Source of the DNA: Bacteroidota bacterium
GTDB taxonomy: Bacteria > Bacteroidota > Bacteroidia > B-17B0 > Aurantibacillaceae
Assembly (NCBI GenBank): GCA_025363015.1
Contig: JANYEQ010000105.1
Span: forward strand, 1-64,000
DNA: 64,000 nt
Direction: 5' to 3'
The position numbers were made by a program, and so were the translations under genes. The notes under the pieces are model-generated. The model was not told where the DNA came from. It was given only the letters and a program-made list of their open reading frames with translations, and made no database searches. Shown one piece after another: positions 58,776 to 64,000 of this stretch (position 1 is the first letter of the stretch; each line of letters starts with the position of its first letter).

Positions 58776-59030
58776 ATGAAAAAACATTCTGTATTTGTAG
58801 GAATATGTGCATTTTTGAAAAAAAATTATGAAATGAAAGAGAAACAAGTTAAAGCTGTTACGAAATTAATTACTATTTCAACCAGCTTTTTCAGGTATGC
58901 TAGAGCAGATTATATGGAAGTATTATTAACTTAGTGCGATGCATTGGAATAGAAATTTGAATTAGTTGAAACCAAGATACAGCAGATGAATGAGAGGGTT
59001 TATACCTATAAAGTACTTTGTGGAAGTTGA
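58776..59030 (+). pseudogene. Relic of the C-terminus of a TolC/CusC-type outer-membrane efflux protein
   Basis: One continuous 85-codon frame contains two internal TAG codons (58932-58934 and 58950-58952). The reading gives KEKQVKAVTKLITIS, TSFFRYARADYMEVLLT, stop, CDALE, stop, KFELVETKIQQMNERVYTYK. This is the ending of Bacteroidota efflux outer-membrane subunits (ARADYMEVLLTQRDALE... ...ETK.QQMNA.VNIY.ALGG as I know the family). Only the last ~70 residues survive, with no signal peptide or barrel, so it is a remnant of an older efflux operon. Confidence 0.75.
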
Positions 59031-59057
59031 AAATAAAATTAGTGTTTAAATTATAAA

Positions 59058-59690
59058 ATGGAAAAAAGCTATCAAAAATTAATTGCCGGAAATGCAAAAT
59101 TTTCTCAACAAAAAAAACTTAGTGACCCTGAATATTTTAAAAAATTATCGTTGGGTCAAAAACCCGATTATTTATGGATTGGATGTAGCGACAGCCGTGT
59201 TCCTGCAAATGAAGTAACCAATACCGAAAGTGGCGAAATTTTTGTTCACCGAAACATTGCTAATGTGGTTGTGCATACCGATTTAAACTTATTAAGTGTA
59301 CTAGAATATGCCGTAACAATTTTAGAAGTTAAACATGTTATTGTTTGTGGACATTATGGATGTGGAGGAATAAGAGCATCTTTAGACAACAAAATGTATG
59401 GCTATGTTGATAACTGGTTAAGAAACATTAAAGATGTTTACTATAAATATTCGCAGGAACTTGAGCAAATAAACGACTTTGATAAAAAAGCAGATAGGTT
59501 AACCGAGTTAAATGTAATTGAGCAAGTTAGAAATTTAGCAAAAACTACCATTGTTCAAAAAGCTTGGAAATTGCGTCCATTGCACCTTCATGGTTGGGTA
59601 TATGGAATAAATAGTGGTTTAATTACCGAGCTAAAAGTAATTCGAAACGAAACCGAAGATTTAGAAAAAATATATCGTTTTAATATTTAA
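59058..59690 (+). CDS. can: Beta-class carbonic anhydrase
   Basis: 210 residues. It interconverts CO2 and bicarbonate. Zinc ligands: Cys43, Asp45-Arg47 dyad (IGCSDSRVP), His99 and Cys102 (VCGHYGCGG), all present. The rest (HRNIANVVV, NLLSVLEYAV, LHLHGWVYGINSGL) fits the plant-type beta class. It precedes an SPFH gene by 23 bp. Confidence 0.95.
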   Translation: MEKSYQKLIAGNAKFSQQKKLSDPEYFKKLSLGQKPDYLWIGCSDSRVPANEVTNTESGEIFVHRNIANVVVHTDLNLLSVLEYAVTILEVKHVIVCGHYGCGGIRASLDNKMYGYVDNWLRNIKDVYYKYSQELEQINDFDKKADRLTELNVIEQVRNLAKTTIVQKAWKLRPLHLHGWVYGINSGLITELKVIRNETEDLEKIYRFNI

Positions 59691-59713
59691 TTAATAAACA
59701 TAAATATACACAC

Positions 59714-60502
59714 ATGAAAAGTTTAAAATTCAAAAAAGGCATTATCGTTCTTATTATTAGTGTAATTTTTCAACAATGTGCTATTATTCGACCGGGCGAA
59801 ATTGGTATAAAACAAACATTAGGAAGAATTAAAGGAAATGAATTAAAACAAGGTGTAAATTTTTACAACCCATTCTCCAGTAAAATAATTAGAATAAATG
59901 TTCGCATTGTAGAAAGCTTCAACACCTTGCCATTACCTACAAAAGAAGGCTTAAGTGTAAATACCGAAATTAGTTTACTGTACCATGTTAAACCCGAATC
60001 AGCTAATGATGTATATTTAAAGTTAGGTCCCAATTACGAAGAAGTAATGGTGTTAAGTAATTTTAGAGCTACCGCCCGTGAAATTAGTGCACGCTATTAT
60101 GCAAAAGAATTATATGCTACTGAGCGCAATAAAGTAGAAAAAGCAATAGCCGAAGAGCTAGGCGAACACATTGCAAAATACGGATTTGTGGTAGATGCTG
60201 TTTTATTAAAAGACATTATACTACCACCACAAATGGTACAAGCAATACAAGAAAAAGTAAATGCAGAACAGGCTGCTTTAAAAATGGAATTTGTAATTGA
60301 TTTACAAAAAAAAGAAGCTGAACGGAAAATTATTGAAGCCGAGGGCATAAAAAAAGCTCAAGATGTTATTAACACATCACTAACCGATAAGTTGTTGCAA
60401 TATTATCATATTGAAATGCTTAAGAGTTTATCTAGTTCGCCAAATGCAAAAATAATTATGACAGACGGAAAGATGCCCGTTTTAACTCAAGATATTAAAT
60501 AA
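59714..60502 (+). CDS. Prohibitin-like SPFH-domain membrane protein
   Basis: 262 residues. An N-terminal hydrophobic segment (IIVLIISVIFQQCAI) is an anchor or, less likely, a lipoprotein signal. The SPFH/band-7 domain follows (about 25-190: RPGEIGIKQTLGRIKG, EISLLYHVKPES, DAVLLKDIILP), then a coiled-coil tail (KVNAEQAALKMEFVIDLQKKEAERKIIEAEG). SPFH proteins form large membrane rings or microdomains. Lying between carbonic anhydrase and an RND efflux system, it may organise that complex; this is inference. Confidence 0.85.
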   Translation: MKSLKFKKGIIVLIISVIFQQCAIIRPGEIGIKQTLGRIKGNELKQGVNFYNPFSSKIIRINVRIVESFNTLPLPTKEGLSVNTEISLLYHVKPESANDVYLKLGPNYEEVMVLSNFRATAREISARYYAKELYATERNKVEKAIAEELGEHIAKYGFVVDAVLLKDIILPPQMVQAIQEKVNAEQAALKMEFVIDLQKKEAERKIIEAEGIKKAQDVINTSLTDKLLQYYHIEMLKSLSSSPNAKIIMTDGKMPVLTQDIK

Positions 60503-60571
60503 TTGTTACCACTTTATTCAATTAAAGATAAAATAGATTAAAAAAAAATTAGATTAAAAAATTTTATTAAA

Positions 60572-61834
60572 ATGCGTTTAAAACTAAAAATTTGTTGCTT
60601 AATATTATTACCGATTACTAACGTATTTTCTGCCGATACTTTAAAAATTAACGCAAATAAAGCCGATAGTTTGTTTTTAAAAAATAATTTATCGTTAATA
60701 GCAGCACGATACAATATTAGTTTAGCAAAAGCTTTAAAAATTCAAGCTAAGGTATATCCAAATCCTACTATTTATTTTGAGCAAAGTTTAATTAATAAAA
60801 CTACTAGGCCTGATTACGATATAGATCCAACACGCACAGGTACAGATGAACGCGTTGTAAACGTTAATCAACTTATTTTATTAGCTGGCAAACGAAACAA
60901 ACAAATAAAATTAGCCGATATAAATACTAAATTAACCGAAGCCGATTTTGAGAATTTGTTGCGCACCCTTCGCTTTCAATTACACAATAATATTTCACAG
61001 TTATATTACAATCAATTGGCTTTGCGATTACTTTTTGAAGAACAGCAAAGTATTGATAAATTAAGTGATAATATTGATGAGCAAGTAAAAAAAGGTTATA
61101 TATCTCTTAGCGAAGGTGTTCGTATCCAATCTCTTTTATTAGAAATTGATAAAGAAATAAACGATTATACCAACACAAACTACGATATTATAGGTGAATT
61201 AAATGTTATATTAAACCTACCTCCTACTACGATTTTAAAAGTAGATGTACTAACCGAAATTAGTCGCCAATTACCTTCGTTTACCGCTTGTATGGATACG
61301 GCAACCATTAATAACCCCGACTTAAAAAAAGCAAACTATTTAATTGATTATGCAAAAGCACAGTATGCTTTAAACAAAGCACTTGCCGTTCCCGATGCCA
61401 ACATTCAACTATCCTATGATAAAAGTGGTAACTACATAAAAAATTATTATGGCTTAGGCATTGGCATTAATTTACCCACGTTTAATCGTAATCAAGGGAA
61501 TATCAAGGCTTCGCGGTTTCAAATCAATCAATCTGAAACACAATTAAAAGTAAATCAACAAACAGTTTACACCCAACTATTTTCAAATTACAATAGTTTG
61601 CAAAACAATATAAAAATTGCAAATAATTATTCGATTGAATACGAAAATCAATTACTACAATTAATGGATAAGGTGTTAGATAGTTACCAAAAACGATTAA
61701 TATCCTTAGTAGATTTTACAAACTATTACGAAAGCTATAAACAAGGCTACTTAAGCCTTTTATCCATTAAAGCTAGCTTAATTTTAAATGCGGAACAACT
61801 TAATTTTTTAATAGGAAAACCAATAATAAAATAA
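60572..61834 (+). CDS. czcC: TolC/CzcC-family outer-membrane efflux protein
   Basis: 420 residues. Signal peptide MRLKLKICCLILLPITNVFS. Two outer-membrane-efflux repeats follow, each a pair of long helices with beta-strands between (YNISLAKALKIQAKVYPNPTI early; YALNKALAVPDANIQLSYDKS in the second half). It forms the exit duct of the CzcCBA-type metal pump. The adaptor gene begins 5 bp downstream. Which metal is exported cannot be read from this subunit. Confidence 0.87.
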   Translation: MRLKLKICCLILLPITNVFSADTLKINANKADSLFLKNNLSLIAARYNISLAKALKIQAKVYPNPTIYFEQSLINKTTRPDYDIDPTRTGTDERVVNVNQLILLAGKRNKQIKLADINTKLTEADFENLLRTLRFQLHNNISQLYYNQLALRLLFEEQQSIDKLSDNIDEQVKKGYISLSEGVRIQSLLLEIDKEINDYTNTNYDIIGELNVILNLPPTTILKVDVLTEISRQLPSFTACMDTATINNPDLKKANYLIDYAKAQYALNKALAVPDANIQLSYDKSGNYIKNYYGLGIGINLPTFNRNQGNIKASRFQINQSETQLKVNQQTVYTQLFSNYNSLQNNIKIANNYSIEYENQLLQLMDKVLDSYQKRLISLVDFTNYYESYKQGYLSLLSIKASLILNAEQLNFLIGKPIIK

Positions 61835-61839
61835 AAAAA

Positions 61840-62919
61840 ATGAACACACTTAAAATTGTAATAATCTTATTAATAATTTCGGGTTTTGCGAGTTGCTCTC
61901 ACAAACAAACCGAGGAAGTTATCGACACAAAAAAAACCTTAGATAGTTTAATTAATCAATCGCAATTAAGTAATGTAATAAAACTACCTGTTATAAATGC
62001 ATTAGATTTAACAGGAAAAATTAGTATGGACGAAAATCGTAGCGCACGCATTTTTCCACTTGCTGGTGGTATTGTTGTAAACATAGCTGTTGAAGTAGGC
62101 GATAAAGTTGAAAAAGGGCAATTACTTGCTGTAATAAAAAGCCCCGAATTAATAGATGCACAAAAAGAATTTAAAAATGCTGAAGCCGAAGTGTTAAATC
62201 AAGAAAAAAATCTTGAAGCTGCCAAATCATTAGTAAAAAGTGGTTTGATGAGTGAAAAAGAATTTGTAATTACTCAAAATCAATTGCAGATATCTAAAAA
62301 TAATTTACAAAAAAGTCGAGAGTTGCTAGATATTTATCATCAAGGTACAAAGCCCGACGAATTTAATATTTTTGCACCTATTAGCGGATATGTTATCGAA
62401 AAAAATATATCGCTAAATACGCAGTTTCAAGGTAGCCAAACCGAAAGTCTTTTTACTGTTAGCGACCTTAACGAAATTTATGCCGATGCCAACGTGTACG
62501 AAACCGATATAAATAAAGTACATTTAAACGATAGCGTTTTTATTTCAACTCTTTCTTATCCCGATAAAATATTTAAAGGAACAATTACAAAAATACTAAA
62601 CGTACTCGATCCCATTTCTAAAACAATGAAAATACGCACAAAACTAGCAAACAATATTTATTTAAAGCCCGAAATGTTTGCACAAATAAGTATTAACTAC
62701 AACTCTGGCGTAATAATGCAAGCAGTGCCAAAAACAGCGGTGGTGTTTGATAATAGCATGAATTACTTAGTTATAAAAAGTGGCGATAGTGCTATTGCCA
62801 AAAAAATTGAAGTACAAAGTATAAATAAAATTTACGCCTACATTATAGGCGATATTAAAACTACCGATAAAGTAGCAACTAAAGACGCACTTTTAATTTA
62901 TAACGCACTAAACAATTAA
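61840..62919 (+). CDS. czcB: RND periplasmic adaptor (CzcB/CusB-like)
   Basis: 359 residues. N-terminal signal with a lipobox-like GFASC at Cys19 suggests a lipoprotein. Membrane-fusion-protein layout: biotinyl-lipoyl half-motifs (ARIFPLAGGIVVNIAVEVGDKVEKGQLLAVI and FAPISGYVIEKNI, each less than fully shown), a helical hairpin between them, and a beta-barrel domain after. It bridges the RND pump and the outer-membrane protein. The czcA start lies 16 bp downstream. Confidence 0.87.
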   Translation: MNTLKIVIILLIISGFASCSHKQTEEVIDTKKTLDSLINQSQLSNVIKLPVINALDLTGKISMDENRSARIFPLAGGIVVNIAVEVGDKVEKGQLLAVIKSPELIDAQKEFKNAEAEVLNQEKNLEAAKSLVKSGLMSEKEFVITQNQLQISKNNLQKSRELLDIYHQGTKPDEFNIFAPISGYVIEKNISLNTQFQGSQTESLFTVSDLNEIYADANVYETDINKVHLNDSVFISTLSYPDKIFKGTITKILNVLDPISKTMKIRTKLANNIYLKPEMFAQISINYNSGVIMQAVPKTAVVFDNSMNYLVIKSGDSAIAKKIEVQSINKIYAYIIGDIKTTDKVATKDALLIYNALNN

Positions 62920-62935
62920 TTCCGAAACAGTTTCT

Positions 62936-64000
62936 ATGAAAAAATTAATTGCATTTATTATTTCCTACTCATTAAAAAAACGAAGCCTCGTTTTATTTCT
63001 TACACTACTTTTAGTTATTATTGGCGTAATCAGTTTTCAAAACACGCCTATCGAGGCCTTCCCCGATGTTACTAATACACAAATCACCATTATTACTCAA
63101 TGGAGTGGTCGTAGCGCCGAAGAAATTGAAAAATTTGTTACCATTCCTTTAGAAATTGCTCTAAATCCCGTTGCTAAAAAAACGTCTCTCCGCTCTACTA
63201 CCCTATTTGGTTTAAGTGTTGTGAAAATTATTTTTGATGATAATGTAGATGATACCTATGCCCGCCAACAAGTAAATAATTTAATTGGTGGTGCCGATTT
63301 ACCCGATGGTGTTGACCCAGAAATACAGCCCCCTTACGGACCCACTGGCGAAATTTATAGATATACCATACAAAGCAATAACCGTAGCCCGCGCGATTTA
63401 AAAACCATACAAGATTGGACAATAGAACGTGCCTTAAAAGCAGTTCAAGGTGTTGCGGATGTTGTAAGTTTTGGTGGCGAAGTAAAATCGTACGAATTAA
63501 GTTTAAATAAAAACGCTTTAGACGAATATAATTTTACCCCCTTAGATGTATATGATGCCGTTAATAAAAGTAATATTAATGTTGGTGGCGATGTGATTGA
63601 AAAAAATAATCAAGCCTACGTAGTACGTGGATTAGGAGTTTTATCAACTATAGACGATATAAATAATGTAATAATAGATTATAAAAACAACACTCCTATT
63701 TACGTAAAAAATATAGCAACCGTGTTTGAAAGTGCATTGCCTCGCTTAGGGCAAGTAGGTCGAGATACATCTAATAATGTAGTTGAAGGTATAGTTGTAA
63801 TGCGCAAAGGCGAAAACCCCGATGCCGTTATTAATGCAGTAAATAAAAAAATAGACGAACTAAACGAAAAAATTTTGCCAAACGATGTGAAGCTCGTTCC
63901 TTTTTATAACCGACAAACACTTATACAATTTTGCACAAAAACAGTAAGCCATAATCTAATAGAAGGTATTTTATTAGTAACAACCATTGTGCTTATTTTT
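62936..64000 (+). CDS. czcA: CzcA/CusA-family RND cation-efflux pump (partial, 3' end outside)
   Basis: 355 codons visible. The first membrane helix (SLVLFLTLLLVIIGVISF) is followed by the periplasmic porter domain with the CzcA-type opening TPIEAFPDVTNTQI, WSGRSAEEIEKFVTIPLE, and GPTGEIYRYTI further on. The stretch LGQVGRDTSNNVVEGIVVMR near the end is the family's G-x-D-T region. The proton-relay helices lie beyond the window. The metal is unknown; copper/silver or Co/Zn/Cd types look alike here. Confidence 0.88.
   Translation, partial: MKKLIAFIISYSLKKRSLVLFLTLLLVIIGVISFQNTPIEAFPDVTNTQITIITQWSGRSAEEIEKFVTIPLEIALNPVAKKTSLRSTTLFGLSVVKIIFDDNVDDTYARQQVNNLIGGADLPDGVDPEIQPPYGPTGEIYRYTIQSNNRSPRDLKTIQDWTIERALKAVQGVADVVSFGGEVKSYELSLNKNALDEYNFTPLDVYDAVNKSNINVGGDVIEKNNQAYVVRGLGVLSTIDDINNVIIDYKNNTPIYVKNIATVFESALPRLGQVGRDTSNNVVEGIVVMRKGENPDAVINAVNKKIDELNEKILPNDVKLVPFYNRQTLIQFCTKTVSHNLIEGILLVTTIVLIF

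Larger units (their letters stand above)
58328..59057 (+). other. 730-bp stretch with a stem-loop and a gene relic
   Basis: Holds the imperfect hairpin at 58519-58608 and the TolC-like relic at 58776-59030. A start-to-stop frame of only 18 codons at 58447 is not credible as a gene. No tRNA or known riboswitch was recognised. Confidence 0.6.

Noticed and set aside
58932-58952. TAG recoded as an amino acid
   Set aside because: TAG is used as a normal stop in this window, for example at the end of rnz (16962-16964), and the fragment lacks the rest of its gene. Decay is the simpler explanation.

Overview
The window is about one third G+C and comes from a member of the Bacteroidota. The sequence itself points there: type IX secretion (T9SS) sorting domains and SprB/PKD-type adhesins, TAnnTTTG -7 promoter elements, a single-chain alpha-beta fused E1 dehydrogenase, and families such as DUF4468, DUF2795 and DUF4956. 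No species can be named. I saw no rRNA, tRNA, CRISPR array, insertion sequence or prophage. Most of the window is ordinary chromosome with one large surface-polysaccharide island.

Layout. 1-5.8 kb: a giant surface adhesin on the minus strand, cut by the window edge and interrupted by one in-frame TAA just after its signal peptide; a small XRE regulator; an array of 21-bp/63-bp tandem repeats; and an FnIII-like protein. 5.8-12.5 kb, minus strand: comEC behind a compact acyl-ACP cassette (ACP, FkbH-type HAD, VOC protein, AAC(3)-like N-acyltransferase) and two DUF4468 paralogues. 12.5-17.5 kb: fused E1 dehydrogenase, a T9SS cargo protein, RNase Z and a conserved hypothetical.

17.6-33.4 kb: the polysaccharide island. 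It has an ABC-2 exporter (Wzm/Wzt with a C-terminal cargo domain), an FkbM methyltransferase, eight glycosyltransferases (four GT2, three GT4, one GT11 fucosyltransferase-like), and an alternating run of two FemAB/GNAT-like and two NodB-like deacetylase genes. It ends with an exported repeat protein and a DUF4956 membrane protein. Genes abut or overlap by a few bases; one GT4 is inverted. No sugar-nucleotide synthesis or initiating transferase gene is present, so precursors must come from elsewhere.

33.4-57.9 kb: housekeeping and envelope genes (rarA, RsuA/RluF-type pseudouridine synthase, a MacB-like ABC pair split by that gene, YggS, an LTA-synthase-like sulfatase, NUDIX, ribBA, a CASTOR-like channel, gmk, sucD, gpmA, map, an EEP hydrolase, a TPR protein, ligA, a T9SS type B adhesin, DUF2461, an MBL hydrolase). 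A decayed outer-membrane-protein pseudogene lies at about 35.4-36.0 kb. 58-64 kb: a metal-efflux locus with a small membrane protein, a structured noncoding stretch, a relic of a TolC-type C-terminus, beta-carbonic anhydrase, an SPFH protein, and czcC-czcB-czcA running off the right edge.

The items I would look at first are the nonsense codon in the otherwise intact adhesin, the acyl-ACP cassette, the FemAB/NodB alternation, the higher-order repeat array, and the TolC relic with its neighbouring switch-like hairpin.
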